A DNA stretch of 64,000 nucleotides from Mytilinidion resinicola (GCF_010093595.1 NW_022985443.1:635345-699344); one strand, 5' to 3'; counted from the first letter of the stretch, positions 42,241 to 54,104 are shown. Notes: generated from the letters alone by a model not told the origin. A program made the numbers and translations.

Positions 42241-43680
42241 TTTTGAGGGTCTTGTACAGATGGGAAGAAGGTAAAGAAGGAAATAATGGCTGCTGTTGGC
42301 TCAGAGACTGTAGAGTACGAAGTGTGTTGTGTTGTTCTGATAATCGCGGGGTTTCACACGGACTTGTCATAAGTCTTGGCACTACGCCCTTGGATTCCTT
42401 CGGCAAAAGTACCCACGTCTCCTGCAACATTGCGCTGTTGCGTTGCTAGGCCATACTTTTCTATGTCGCTTTCTCCTTTCTTTTTTCAGGAATCACTTTG
42501 TTTCTCAGTCGCTTCACAATGAAGATCTTATGTTTCATGGCTCTCTACTCTCCATATCACGATAGAGTGCGGAATTCGCAAAGTGCTCTAGTCTCTCAGG
42601 GGAGAGGCATGGGAGACTCTGTGACGTGGTCTTGGAGCCGGATCCATATGGCGTAGGAGCGACTGTGATTTTCGATTCAACGGATCCATGGGTGAGGGGA
42701 ATATCAAGGGTGGGGGCGAAGCGAGAAAGCGACATGAGGATCAGATAGTGGCCCCTCTTTCGATGCTTCTGCACTACAGTGGGCAATTACTTCGCCTAAG
42801 CTTGAGGCTGTCAGAGTGTAAAGAAGGACTCGTTGTTCTGGTAGGGCCATGGACGGGCGAAAAGCGGATCAATAACTGAAAGAAGGGAGCGGATCTCTAG
42901 GCCTTCTCCACCCTCACATTTATCTGTTGTCCCCCAAGGATCTGAAATATGCCAGGACGGCCATCGCATTATTCAAAGCTCACCCCAATTACCCCGAAGT
43001 TGCTCACAAGTGGAAGATACGCTCTACAATACCTCTGAAAGGAAAGTTTTTCGATCGCAGGAGCAGGTATCCATCCCGTGACAGCGCATGAACCCGTGCA
43101 CACTCGTTTGTTGGATATCCGAAGTCTACGTGGGCGCGGTGTCAAGTTTCGTTCAGCTGAATTCAAGCTATCTCTTGACTGAAAGGCTTTCTGGCTCCTG
43201 ATAGCGGCACTCAAGCAGTGGTTTCCATGTCACGTGTGCCCGGACTCATGGCCTGGTACTATATTTTCTTGACTTGATCCTAGAGCTCAACGCTTGGTAC
43301 CTTTCCTTTTCTCCACTCATCGGAAGTACTTTAAACGTCGATTACAGTTTTACAGCTATACTTGCCAGTTCCGTCAAATGGAGTCATTTACCTAGTCCGT
43401 GGACACGTGATTGGTAATTAGCACTCTCTTCACTTAACAACACCCTTCATTCTTCATTCTTCATTCCTCTTCTGTGTGCAAGGTTCAACTAAATCCAGTG
43501 AGTTACTAGAGTCACTCGATAGGGGCCGAGAAATGTTAGGTAATCGCCCTCCAGGCTCCATGGATTTGTCAACCATGGAATACCTACTCTCTGGGCCAAA
43601 TATAAGTTTCACTATCAAACCATCATACTAGTCATTAGCAGACCGCCAGCATCATACCACCAACCCCAGATTCAATCATC
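42241..43680. other. Long intergenic region (1.4 kb)
   Basis: Holds the promoters of the M24 gene (-) and the MDR reductase gene (+). TTCATTCTTCATTCTTCATTCC-type short repeats occur at about 43449-43468. A minus-strand frame at 42535-42786 has no recognisable feature and is not called. Confidence 0.45.
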
Positions 43681-44837
43681 ATGGCCCTACCCACCAAAAC
43701 CGACGAATGGGTTGTGAAATCCGCATCCTCAACCAACTTCAACCTCCACCTATCCAAATCCGTCCCTATCCAGTCCCTAGGCCCCAACGACGTCCTCCTC
43801 GAAATCAAAGCCATCTCCCTCAACTACCGCGACCTCGCCATCGCCCGCGTACGTTTCTCCCCCTTTACCCCCGCCTTTCCCCTTCCCCCTCCCACCGTCC
43901 TCCACTCACCCACACCCAGGGCACCTACCCCCTCCCCACCACCTTCCCCCTCATCCCCACCAGCGATGCCTCCGCCCTGATCCTCGCCACCGGCGCCGCC
44001 ATCACCACCCTCGCCCCAGGCACCCCCGTCCTCATCCTCCCCGCGCCCCTCCACACCACCGGCCCCCTGACCTCCGCCACCCACGCCGCCCCCGGCGACG
44101 GCCACCACCCGGGCCTGCTGCGCCGCCACGCCGTGCTGCCCGCGTCGTGGGTCGCGCGGTACCCGGCCCACCTCAGCTACGTCGAAGCCGCGACGATCGG
44201 CGCCGCGGGCCTGACGGCGTGGAACGCGCTCTTCGGGGCCGGGCTGCCGGGGGTCGCGGGCGGCGCGGGCCCGCGCGGGATACGCGCGGGCGATGTGGTG
44301 CTGACGCAGGGGACGGGCGCGGTGGCGCTGTTCGCGGCGGGGTTTGCGGTGCGCGCGGGGGCGCGGGTGATTGGGACGACGAGTTCGGCGGGCAAGACGA
44401 GGTGGTTGAGGGCGCTGGGGGTGGCGGAGGTGCTGAATTATCGCGAGGATGGGCGGTGGGGGGAGACGGCGAGGGGGCTGACGGCGGGTGGGGAGGGGGT
44501 GGATCTTGTGGTGGATGTGGGGGGTGCGGGGACGCTGGGGCAGAGTTTGAGGGCCATTCGGTATGATGGGACGGTGGCGGTGACGGGGTTTTTGAGTGGT
44601 GGGGAGGATGGCCCGGGACCGAGTTTGATGGAGGTGCTGCCAAGGGCGGCGAATGTGAGGGGGATTTTGGCGGGGTCGAGGGCGCAATATGAGGAGATGG
44701 TGGGGAAGATGGAGGAGTGGGAGTTTAGGCCGGTGGTTGATGAGAGGGTTTTTGGGTTTGGGGAGGTGGAGGAGGCGTATGAGTATCTTTGGGCGCAGAA
44801 GCATGTTGGGAAGGTTGTTATTGAGGTTGCGAAATGA
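43681..44837 (+). CDS. Zinc-independent medium-chain dehydrogenase (quinone oxidoreductase-like)
   Basis: Two exons (43681-43848 and 43920-44837; a 71-bp pyrimidine-rich intron) give 361 residues. The N-terminal GroES-like domain (VLLEIKAISLNYRDLAIAR) lacks the zinc ligands of alcohol dehydrogenases. The Rossmann part has an AATIGAAGLTAWNAL helix and VLTQGTGAVALFAAGFA in the nucleotide-binding position, and it ends in GKVVIEVAK. These are NADPH:quinone oxidoreductase/enoyl-reductase type features. Composition is striking: the coding strand is extremely C-rich in the 5' part and G-rich in the 3' part, changing near 44.2 kb, and this produces long false frames on the other strand. Confidence 0.9.
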
Positions 44838-45108
44838 AGGAAGTACCTAGGTAAAATTGGCAGAGATCAGCACGTCAGAATGTAGTAGAATCAAGATGAC
44901 GAACGTCGAGCATCGGGTGCCCTTTTCCATTACGGCGGCACTTCTTTGCTTATGTGTTCTAACTCAGTCCAAACTTTTGTACCCAAAGGGTCAATTAAAA
45001 TAAAGGAATGTGACAGGCCCTTTGGCCCGTGTGTTGCCTGCTACCCTTCGCTATGCATAGACGAAACCACAGTTTTTGATCTTCATGTCCAGATCGAGAT
45101 CAGACGAT

Positions 45109-46080
45109 TTAACAAGAGAGGCTGTACCGTGGCTTCAACGTGCCCAAATCACCCGCACCAAAGATACCAAAGTCCGGGCTCGGGGTTCCGTACTGGGCTT
45201 CCTGGAGGTCATACCAGAACAGGTTGACCTTCCCAGCTAGCAGGCTGCAAGCAACATCCTGCCAGTAGATGCGGGCATTTGCCGCACTAGCCACAGCCTG
45301 GTTCTCCTTCGGTCCGCTAACTGGCCATCCAGTCTCCGTGATCCAGATAGCTTTGCCCTTCGCAGCCTTCACATTCTTGACTTGGTTATACGCACTGTAG
45401 AATGTTTCGTTGGCATGGCCGATAGAGTTGGCCATGGAAGTCTGGAAGTATGGGTATGCGTCGACACCGAGGAAGTCGAGGTTCGAGATGACACCAGCAT
45501 TGGTGCCGTTCACGTACGCAGTCCAGGTGTCGACGTGGCCGACGGGGACGCCGGCGAGCTTGGTGCCCTTGATCGCGGCGCGGAGCTGCTTGATGTATTT
45601 GATCAAGTCGGCGGGTTCAGCACCAGCGCCGGCTTTGTTTGAGATGCCAGTAGGTGTGATGCGGTAGAGGTCTTCGCTGCCGACTGAGATGCCAACAACA
45701 AGGTCGGTGAATTTGGTGCCATATTTGGAGATGGCTGACTTAAGAGCAGCGATTTCATTGTTGATGTTGGCTTGGCCAGCGGCAGCAGTGGTGCCTGACG
45801 CCCATAGACCGAGGAGGAGCTTCGTCTTGGTGTTGATGGCGGCTGGGATGGCGGAGATGGGGTCCTTGGTGGTGCCATGTTGGATCGTGGTGTAGAGCCG
45901 AGCGCTAGTCCATCCGGAAGTTCCTGGAAGGCTTTTGGCCTTGTTGAACTCGTACTCGAAGTCATTTTGCACCTTTGCCTGGTTGTTCAAGAAGTTGGCC
46001 CCATAGTTGAAGCCGCGTAGCTGGGCCTCGGCGGCGCCGAGAACGGCGGCAACACCGAGGAGGGTGGATGAGAGACGCAT
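45109..46080 (-). CDS. GH17 glucan endo-1,3-beta-glucosidase, secreted
   Basis: A single exon, 323 residues, with a cleavable signal peptide (about 1-19, AAEA before QLRGFNYGANF). The TIM-barrel catalytic pair is visible: acid/base Glu136 in SVGSEDLYR and nucleophile Glu249 in ITETGWP. FLGVDAYPYF and VNLFWYDLQEA are further GH17 marks. It acts on cell-wall beta-1,3-glucan. It ends in a short non-hydrophobic tail, so I see no GPI signal; it is similar to soluble Scw/Bgl2-type enzymes. Housekeeping-type codon use. Confidence 0.95.
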   Translation of the reverse strand: MRLSSTLLGVAAVLGAAEAQLRGFNYGANFLNNQAKVQNDFEYEFNKAKSLPGTSGWTSARLYTTIQHGTTKDPISAIPAAINTKTKLLLGLWASGTTAAAGQANINNEIAALKSAISKYGTKFTDLVVGISVGSEDLYRITPTGISNKAGAGAEPADLIKYIKQLRAAIKGTKLAGVPVGHVDTWTAYVNGTNAGVISNLDFLGVDAYPYFQTSMANSIGHANETFYSAYNQVKNVKAAKGKAIWITETGWPVSGPKENQAVASAANARIYWQDVACSLLAGKVNLFWYDLQEAQYGTPSPDFGIFGAGDLGTLKPRYSLSC

Positions 46081-47114
46081 GAGGATAAAGAGGGACAGAT
46101 AATTAGAAGCGAGTGACTATTAGATAATTAATTACAGAAAGAACGTCGTTGAAGGTGTGGTGGGAGAACGAAAGTGAAGTGAAGGAGAAAGAAGAGCAGG
46201 TGGAAAGACTTTTGAACAAGTGACGTCGATCACTATCGTGGAACAACGCAGCCATGTCAGGGGAAACACGCGGCATCCAATGCTAGTGGCTCTATTTCGA
46301 GACCGTCGTAACCTAGAAGGGCTGCCGAGCCGGGGTGTGCCCGTGCTTCTTGGAGGATTCGTTGTCATCCGTCGAAGCACCACACGCTCGTGCCTGTGAT
46401 GGTGCCACTAATGGGCGTTATCTCTGCTGTTGTCGGGAACCGCGCAGTCATGCCACTCTTCTGTCTTTGCTTCCCTTTGCCTGAACGCTCGGTAGAGACT
46501 CCCGTACATAGATAGTGGAGGCTTAACTCATCCAGTGGCAGTCGGATCGGATTTGGAAAAGGGGAGTGTGGGGCGAGCGGATGGCGCGTCCCGGCCTGAC
46601 CGGCGCATGGGTCCCGTTGGAGCCGCATCCCGCATTCATTCCGCATCCCTGAACTTGCGGTCTAGAAGCCTGTGCTGAAGACGGCAAATTATCTTCATCA
46701 TCTTCATACAATACCCAAATTTCATTAAGTCCTTACCTTCACGATTGAGTGAGCAAAGCGGTGATTGAAGCGGTCGTGGAAGGCTTTCGACTGATCAGTT
46801 GTATAATCACGTGGGCTCGCTTGCTACGGTATTCCGCAAATAGCTTAGTGTTAGCTACGGCGAACCGTAAGGTCAAATTGGCTTTTCGCGACTTCAACTC
46901 CACAGCCACACAAGTCCTCACCAAAATTCTGCACCTCCACGAATCGATCCCCGTTTCTAATAGTAACCCCGGTGAGAGTACTAAGTGCCGTCATATCACC
47001 CTGCGTCTCGCCAAACTCTCCACTCGGTAGGGAGATCCTTCATTATTCTGCCTGACCTGCATCTCCTCACGTGAGAAGTCAAATTTCTGACGGACCCGCC
47101 AGAAATCCATCACA
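46081..47114. other. Intergenic: GH17 promoter and upstream of the MYND gene
   Basis: TATC/ATTA-rich near 46100-46140. Frames here (for example 46365-46646 and 46749-47030) have no family features. I see nothing else. Confidence 0.45.
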
Positions 47115-47519
47115 ATGGAGTCCTCAAATCCCTCTGCATCAATCCAGGGGACCCAAGCTGCTCAACCCCAATCATCCCAAACACCTCAATCATCTGATTC
47201 TACCCCACAACCACAAAGCCAAGAGAACCCATCAATATCATCTTCTTCCACATCAAATCCTATCAAGAAATGCGCGCATTGCTCAGCACCCGAACCAGCC
47301 GCAGACGCCGAGAAACCACTGAAAGACTGCACCAAATGCCACTCGGTCTCCTACTGTGGACGCGACTGCCAGAAAGCCGATATGAAGAAGCACAAGAAGG
47401 TCTGTGCGGCTGCGGCACAGGCCTATGCGCAGACGGCGAATGTGAGGCCGGTCACGAGTAGGGCGCCGCCGAAGGAGGGGTTTAGGGGAGGTTTGCAAAA
47501 GTGGCAGTTTGATACGTAG
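47115..47519 (+). CDS. MYND zinc-finger protein, small
   Basis: 134 residues. About 50 N-terminal residues are Ser/Gln/Pro-rich, followed by a MYND finger (CAHC, CTKC, SYCGRDCQ, then KKHKKVC) at about 53-97 and a short tail. MYND domains mediate protein-protein contacts. No catalytic domain is attached. ATG 47115 was chosen as the first in frame; no intron. Confidence 0.85.
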   Translation: MESSNPSASIQGTQAAQPQSSQTPQSSDSTPQPQSQENPSISSSSTSNPIKKCAHCSAPEPAADAEKPLKDCTKCHSVSYCGRDCQKADMKKHKKVCAAAAQAYAQTANVRPVTSRAPPKEGFRGGLQKWQFDT

Positions 47520-47897
47520 GTGGGTTTGGAGAGCGACGGCCGACGGGCGAGGGAGGATTCGGGCATGGGAAAACTGCTCAGGGCCGTGAATGAATGGATC
47601 GTTAGGCTCACTTTTAGCGTTTGGGATGGATGTGCGTGTTGCAGTAGAAATGAGGATTTAGCAAAAAAACCCTATGAACACGAAAGAGTCACGTGACTAA
47701 GTCGGGTCTTCCAAGTCTTTAGAAGCTACAAGCTACATGGAGCCCGCTGCTCTAGCTGTCGTAAGTCATCTCTAGTCAAGTTTTTCATGATTGCTTCTCG
47801 GTAGAGCAGGTTTCATGAAGGCGTTTTGCAACGGTGTACCATAGATCATCTTGCTAAGGCTGCGCATCAATCGTGGTTGAAATGGATTGGAAAATCA

Positions 47898-48713
47898 ATG
47901 ACTCACCCACAAAGCCGAAAAGCCGATACTTTGTCTCTCTTCCTCTCTCGTAAACTATCAGCTTCTTCTCAATACCTTCTCTACCGCTGGAGCCGAAATA
48001 CTAAGATTTCTTCGGCGAACCCAACCAACTTATCGAACCACTTCACACCAACACGTATCCCAAGACCGATGGATCGACACAGTCTCACGCGCTCACAAAC
48101 GGCGTCGTCAAACATGCCGCTCGAAAGCACTCGAGATTCAAGTCCCCTCCAAACCCCCGAGCTGATTGAGCGCATGGCCTCCAACCTCGACGTCCCAGAC
48201 CTAATCCGCTTCGTCAAAGTTTGCAAGCAGTGGAAAGAAGTCGTAGATAATTCTCCGACGCTTCGACACTAGATGTGGAAATGCCAGCTGACGCGCCTGA
48301 GATCCCCTGTGGAAGTACAAATTCCTGGAAGCCCATAGAGAATCCGAAATCTTTTCATCTGCCGTCCAGCACCTAGTATGTGTCGTATGTTCAAACTTGG
48401 CAAGATGCTGAATCCAGCCCTTGAGCATTTCTTCGCCAGAATTGGGACAAGACCTTCCTTGTATAGAATCAATGCCGAACAGCCTGAAATAATGGAGCTG
48501 ACCTTCACCCATGAGGGTAAAGCTCCACTTCTTTCTAACGGCTTCCAGCACAAGACCGCGTCTTGCCGGGACATATTCATCTCGATTCCTCTTATGAAGG
48601 AGCTTCAGATTCGCTTCGAGACGACTGGACCCTTCCTAGATGTCTTGGCACGAGTCACTATCCGAAATCCAAATACGGTTCGGCGAGTTGCTCGATGCTA
48701 TGCGCGATATTGA
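47898..48713 (+). pseudogene. F-box protein, interrupted by two in-frame stops
   Basis: The frame encodes an F-box (LQTPELIERMASNLDVPDLI...VCKQW) ending at a TAG at 48270-48272, where fungal F-box proteins usually continue after a residue in the LRH-x-MW context. The same frame resumes to 48713 with typical downstream sequence, after a second TAG at about 48336. Both stops could come from CAG/CAA by C-to-T change. The 5' end is uncertain (ATGs at 47898 and 48069). F-box proteins are SCF ubiquitin-ligase substrate adaptors. Confidence 0.65.
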
Positions 48714-48967
48714 TCAGTTTAGTAGCAGCTAACGTACTACGTCGCTGCACGTGACTATTAGACTTCTTCAGAAATCTTATATTACAGTCATAAAAGTAGT
48801 GCTGTTAATATGCGGTACATCTGGAGGCTGTAACCTAGTCGTGGCCGTCACGTATACACATTTAGTATCTGCGGAAAGCTACAGAGGCAAGAAGACTTGG
48901 AGAGTTGTGAAATATAAAGAATGGCTCTCTCATATTCCTTTTTTGCGAAAGACGGAGGACGTGTGTA

Positions 48968-49390
48968 ACGTACTCCACAAGCGAGCGGTCCACCTAAGCG
49001 AGCGGTCCACCTAAGCGAGCGGTCCAGCCCAATATACACCAAAATATCAATATTTTATAGCAGAATATCTCAACAACTACTGAGTAATAACTTATAAAAA
49101 TTTAAATATAAGCTATTCTATATATAATCTATAACATGTCAGGATGTTAAAGCAATTTATTCAGTAATTACTAAGATATTGGGCTAAAACTAAGCAAAAC
49201 TACTAGATCTTTATAACTACTAAATAAATAGCTTTAAAATCTTAATATAATATAGATTATATATAAAATATCTTATACTTAAGTTTTTATAAGCTATTAT
49301 CTGGTGGTTGTTGAGATATTTTGCTATAAAATATTGATTTTTTGGTGCTGGACCGCTCGCTTGGGTGGACCGCTCGCTTGTGGAGTACGT
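48968..49390. mobile_element. Foldback MITE, 423 bp, with Fot1/pogo-like family termini
   Basis: Ends in ACGTACTCCACAAGCGAG... and its inverse, the same outer sequence as transposon copies A and B, with TA duplications at 48966-48967 and 49391-49392. Unit variants read GCGGTCCACC instead of GCGGCCCACC. The very AT-rich interior forms a long imperfect inverted repeat: AATATTTTATAGCA at about 49053 pairs with TGCTATAAAATATT at about 49321. No coding capacity. Probably moved in trans by a related transposase. Confidence 0.9.
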
Positions 49391-49732
49391 TAGTCAGATT
49401 TGGGATAGGTGAAATCACGTGGAGGTCACGGGACCAGAAGGCGGTTCTAAACCCAGGGAACTCAAAAATCTATCTAGAATTCTTCGGACCAATATTTTCC
49501 AAGTTTCAGTTGCGGCGTTTGGGGTCTTACAACATCTTTCATCACGATGTCTATATTCTATGAAACCATAAACGCTGGAACATGCTAGCTTTCATGAATA
49601 TACAACGAATATTTCAGACAGGTTTGATCTAGGACGGTTGATCGAGAGGGTATCAAGTAGTGAGTAAGCACGCAAGCCTCATTTTCCGATACAGATCTCG
49701 GTTCATAGACGACCTACTCAAAATGACCCCTC

Positions 49733-50090
49733 TCACGCTGTTTTCTTCTTCGCCTCCTCATTCAGTGCTGATCTCTGCACATCTGATAGAACTCGTTGGA
49801 TGCGTTCCTCACGTGATCGTATGGAACCTCGTTCGCTAGGCGTTCGTGCTAGTAAGGGAGTGTCCTCACGGTCGTTGAGGAACCGCTGAATTGCGGACGA
49901 GAAAGCCGGGTCCGAACCGCTAGGGCGGACCAAGTAAGCGACAGATCGATTACTGGATGGTTCAAGGACGCTTGCCTGGCCTGAGAGTTGCAGGAGTCTT
50001 TCTTTGTTTGATCGGTCATTGCGATAGGAAACGCCTGATTCGCACTCGTCAGATCTTTTGCACCTAGATGAAAATTCAAAGTTGTACCTT
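49733..50090 (-). other. Open frame without start codon, possible gene fragment
   Basis: A minus-strand frame is open for about 119 codons and ends at 49733 with a charged sequence (RTPSERGSIRSREERIQRVL...EEAKKKTA). It has no ATG and no obvious upstream exon. It could be the last exon of a broken gene. Family unknown. Confidence 0.2.
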
Positions 50091-50914
50091 CAAGCTATGC
50101 CTTCTCTTTTCTCCGAGTTTAGGCTACTTTTGAGTCTGTTCTATGGTTCTGTGGCTTCTTATAAGCCTCTCTGCTGCTGTGGCCTGTCGCATTCTTTTAA
50201 CCACAACTTCGCATCGCTCAAATGCGAGGTTAGACTTTGTTTTGCGAGATTTTGGATTTCCCCAAATTCTGCATCGCACATTTGTGCTGTGTCTAGATTG
50301 AGCCATGGGCATGGAGCTCAGATTGGCCTGCGATTCGCACATGATCCAATTCGCACACTTGAGCGCTTCTTGCCTTGTGGCATGCTCGGAAGCGGCATTA
50401 TAGGAATCCGGAACTCAACTGGTTCCCAAGCCTTTGAGCTTTTGCGAGTGTAATCAGATGTGGAAATTGCAATGATGTGAATTCGCAAAGTTGCGAACGC
50501 AAAATAATTCTCGAAGAGCTCATCCTATTACTCGGGTATGTTAATAAATTTCTACTGCGGTTGGCAATAATCCTTTTTCAAATAAACGAGTACCGTCCCA
50601 AAAGCTGGCTTCTATCGCTGTTCTTTTTTTCAATATAGGACACCAAAACATCTATCCTAATCGCTATTTACACTAGATCATCAACTTCCTTGAGTAAACT
50701 TGCAAGGAGGCTCTGCTACCGAAATCCTTCTCCAGTTCTTTACAATTATCCCCATTCCATATCAAAACCAACCAAATCCTTGCCTCAGCTCCTCGTTCCA
50801 TTGATTTCAAGTATCTCGCTAGCCTCCGCACAGGAGCTTCGATGTCCTTCCTCTTCAAAGGAGTGCTCGACTTTTTTGGCCACCATATCCAGTGTCAGTG
50901 GCAGCAGAGAATAG
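50091..50914. other. Intergenic with a CATCGCACATTTGTGC motif
   Basis: The palindrome-centred sequence CATCGCACATTTGTGCTGTG is at about 50272-50291; relatives occur near 53.6, 53.7 and 63.5 kb. Nothing else is recognised. Confidence 0.4.
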
Positions 50915-53439
50915 CTACCCCAAGCTGTTGGATTCCTCAAGGTCTCGATTGTGACGGTCTTCCAGACACCAAGAGAAATCAAAGTCTGGAGCTCTGTAAT
51001 CGGGACCATAATTAGTTTGAGGATAATGGTTCGGCTCTGTCGTAGTGCTGCTAGGAGGTAGATTCGAGATATATTCGGCCGGTATCACGTCATGCCGTGT
51101 AAAAGAATCGTACGTGTCCAATTCGTGAAACGCGCCCGTAATAGCCTGATTAACCACCTCTTGGCTGTTTGAGATTGGACTGGAAGACCCCGATGTATTG
51201 GTTTCAGTTTGGGGTACGGAAAGCATCTGAGCCTTGCATCGCTGGATGATGAAGGGGATTCTCTCTTTGATCCTCGATTGGACAGGCTCTAGGAGCGGCC
51301 CAAGTTCATTTTTCAACTCTTCATAAAGCACGTCGGGGAGGAATTTCTCCCATTGAGCGCTCGTTCTAAGCTCCTCAACTATTTCTGTCAGTAAATTTCT
51401 ATAGTAATCCCGCGTGTGTGCATGCTTAGACTTACAAGGGGATGGTATCTCGGTGTCCTGCGGAAAGAGTACATTGTAAAGCTTTCTCCATTTTTCTCCT
51501 CCACTTTTGAGTTGCGAATACGGCGCCGTTTTGAAGTCGAGACTTGACCACTTTAGACGGCTGATGCGATCGTCATATGGCTCCGGTAGCTTCTCACAGC
51601 CCTCTTCCCTTTGTGCGTGTACTACATAGGCGTCGTCTGACTCCATCTCTTGCCAGCATCGTGGACATCGCACGGGTTGTGAATGGACTCGTTTCAGATG
51701 ATCTCTATTGACTGTTATGACAAAACACTTCAAGGAGTAGTAAAAAGTTGAGAAACACCTACTTTAGCTTTGCCATATCCATAAACCCTCGACCCCTGCA
51801 CGCCGCTCTTTTCCCATGCTTTTCGGGCTGCCTTTGATAAAATGGGCATTTCAGTCGTGGTTGTGGTCTTGAGCAAGGCCGTTTTCCTTTCGTGTATCGC
51901 CTTCGGTCTTCATCGTTATCGTCCTGAGAGTCGTCATTACCATCAATTGCCTCTCCGTTGGCATTGCGTCCTCTCTTCTGACGTGACGTCTGGAAGATAG
52001 ACCCCGAAGCTGATGACGGCACAAGCTCGCTCGAGCTGCTAGATTGTTTCCCTGATGTAGTCTTATTGCTCGATGCTGAAGTTTTTGGGACCCCTACGGC
52101 CTTATAGTGGGATGATTCTGGTAGTCCCTGGACGAGGACACCTTGTAGATCCGCTATACGTGTACTATGGTGCATTTGTCCGGTGCCAACTTCGGATCTT
52201 TCGATGGCTAATTCTATTCCTCGGACAGAAGCTTTTGCTTGTTCAGAACGTGCGTTTAACCTCGCTCGAAGTTGAGATATGTATGGAGCTGGACTATCGG
52301 TTCTTATTGTTGAAACCTGTGGAAGCGCAGAGTATGTTAACGGAAGCAGGGTTACACAGTGTGATCGAGGTTCATCTCCCAGCTTCGCACAGGGAATTCC
52401 TTCGATGATTGGGTTGTCTTGATGGCATGGTTCCAAGCAATGTTTAGCGGAAAGAAGATTCTTTAGAGGCGGTATGTTCCGAATGCAGTCATAACAGAAA
52501 AGATCCTGTAGTGGAATCATCTTGCGGGTGCTGACGACTAATGCCGCTTCGACTTCATATGCCCGTGGTCTTGAATTTTGGTCAGATTGGATCATTTTCT
52601 TCATCCACTTCATATCTCCGAACTCATCCCATGTGGCGACAGATAAGATGTGACCCATAAGAACCTCTTCTTCGTGATAATACTGCTTGGTAAAAATTGA
52701 GGAGAGAAGATTGAGACTGTATCCGCCACGCACCCAATATAACTCGAAGAAAACGCATCCTAACGAGTAGACATCTGAGGCACTTCCATTTTGGCTTTTA
52801 TATACCACTTCTGGAGCGCGGTAACGTTGCAGCTGATGTATTCCAGAGTCTTTTCCCATTTTCTTATGATATAGCTTTTTCGGAATACTGAGGTTCGAGA
52901 GCACTACTTCAGTGCTGGACATAGTCTTCTTCAGCAGTATGTTTTGTGGGTTGATGTCACCATGCCAGACTCAATTGATCGATTAGTTAGCGGGGGCCTC
53001 CAAAAGTATATCAAATGTACATACTTTTATGGTTGTGCAAGAACGCAAGCGCCGAGGAAAGGCATCCCACGCTTCGCAAGAGTACATCCTTTTTCTCATT
53101 GTCGAATGTGGTATATTTGAGAAAATCATGCAAAGTCAGTCCAGACATCGGCAGCATGAAACCTCCAAGCGACCTTGAGCACCATACGTGTTTCCACTTT
53201 GCGTGACTGCACAATACGCGGATGCGGGAAATTTTGAGGTCCGTGATTTGAGTACTGTGAAAATTACGTGGCTTTCTGACAGGTCGATGTACCAGTACAT
53301 CTTCGACATCGCCTAATGTGCGTTCTGAATCGTCCGAGTCCCATGGTATCTCATTCCACTCGCAGCTTTTGGTCCGAATGGGTACCACCTTTCCAAGTGG
53401 GATCTCATGGACGGCAGTAGGACTAGCCTCGATGTCCAT
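50915..53439 (-). CDS. Degenerate protein kinase (pseudokinase-like) with C-terminal zinc-finger region
   Basis: Three exons (53439-53025, 52969-51763, 51704-50915; introns 55 and 58 bp) give 803 residues. Kinase subdomains: the catalytic loop reads WHGDINPQN (140-148, HGD for HRD) and YRAPEV is at 188-193, followed by SDVYSLGCVFFEL. The DFG site reads SNLS (Asp to Asn164, Phe to Leu, Gly to Ser), and no glycine loop or VAIK lysine is visible, so catalysis is doubtful. A long low-complexity Ser/Asp-rich linker leads to a Cys-rich end (KCPFYQR...CRGRGF, LKDHLKRVH, VRCPRCW) that resembles the incomplete C2H2 clusters of other fungal proteins. It may be a regulatory pseudokinase or a decaying gene. 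Confidence 0.7.
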
Positions 53440-54104
53440 GTCTGTGAGTCCAGAGCTTCGCTAAGAATCTTAGGAGAACGCAATCAATCCCAAGGTGATC
53501 GGAGGGGTTGACGATAGGAATCCCCACTCGGCATTCGCTGCAATTGACAGCAAAATAATTTCAAAAGTGTGAACATTGTATCGGTCGGGGAATCAGGCTG
53601 AGGTTGCACTGGCACTGGTGAGCACAAATGTGCGATGTGATTGAAGCTGGAGTGTGCAGGTGGCGTGTTAAGCGCTACCAATAGAATAGCGCAATGCCGC
53701 ACCGACCTCAATACCATGCGTAAAGAGCACAACTGTGCGATGGAGAGTTCTGGGAACAAGCAAGCTGTCCTCCAGAAAGAATTAGCGAAAACCAAAATTA
53801 TATTCAAGTAGAGGTGGGACTTTTGAGCTTACGAGGTAAGGAAGCACTGCTGTATATATCCTCAGAACTCTGCATATGGTTCACTACAAAGCAAATTGGA
53901 CGAAGTCCAGCATAAACGTCGATGTATTCTCCCATTCTGATTCTGCGCCATGTTTCATGATCTCGTAGTCTCCGCCACGGGTGCGCGGTCGGCATCTGGG
54001 AGGCCAGATTCGTATCGCATCATTGGCTGAAACTCTTTCATAAGGAGTTTTTGATCTCTGTCCGTCGCTCGATCACCCTAGCATACTATCAAAATGACCC
54101 ATAC
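53440..54104. other. Intergenic with two CGCACA-type motifs
   Basis: GAGCACAAATGTGCGATG (about 53619) and GAGCACAACTGTGCGATG (about 53727) are close copies of the motif at 50272 in reverse orientation. Minus-strand frames here (53484-53807 and 53804-53995) show no family signal. Confidence 0.4.

Noticed and set aside
43824..44804. 326-codon open frame on the minus strand
   Set aside because: It is a shadow of the GC-rich MDR reductase gene: the product is low-complexity Pro/Arg/His and then Gly-rich, with no family signal.
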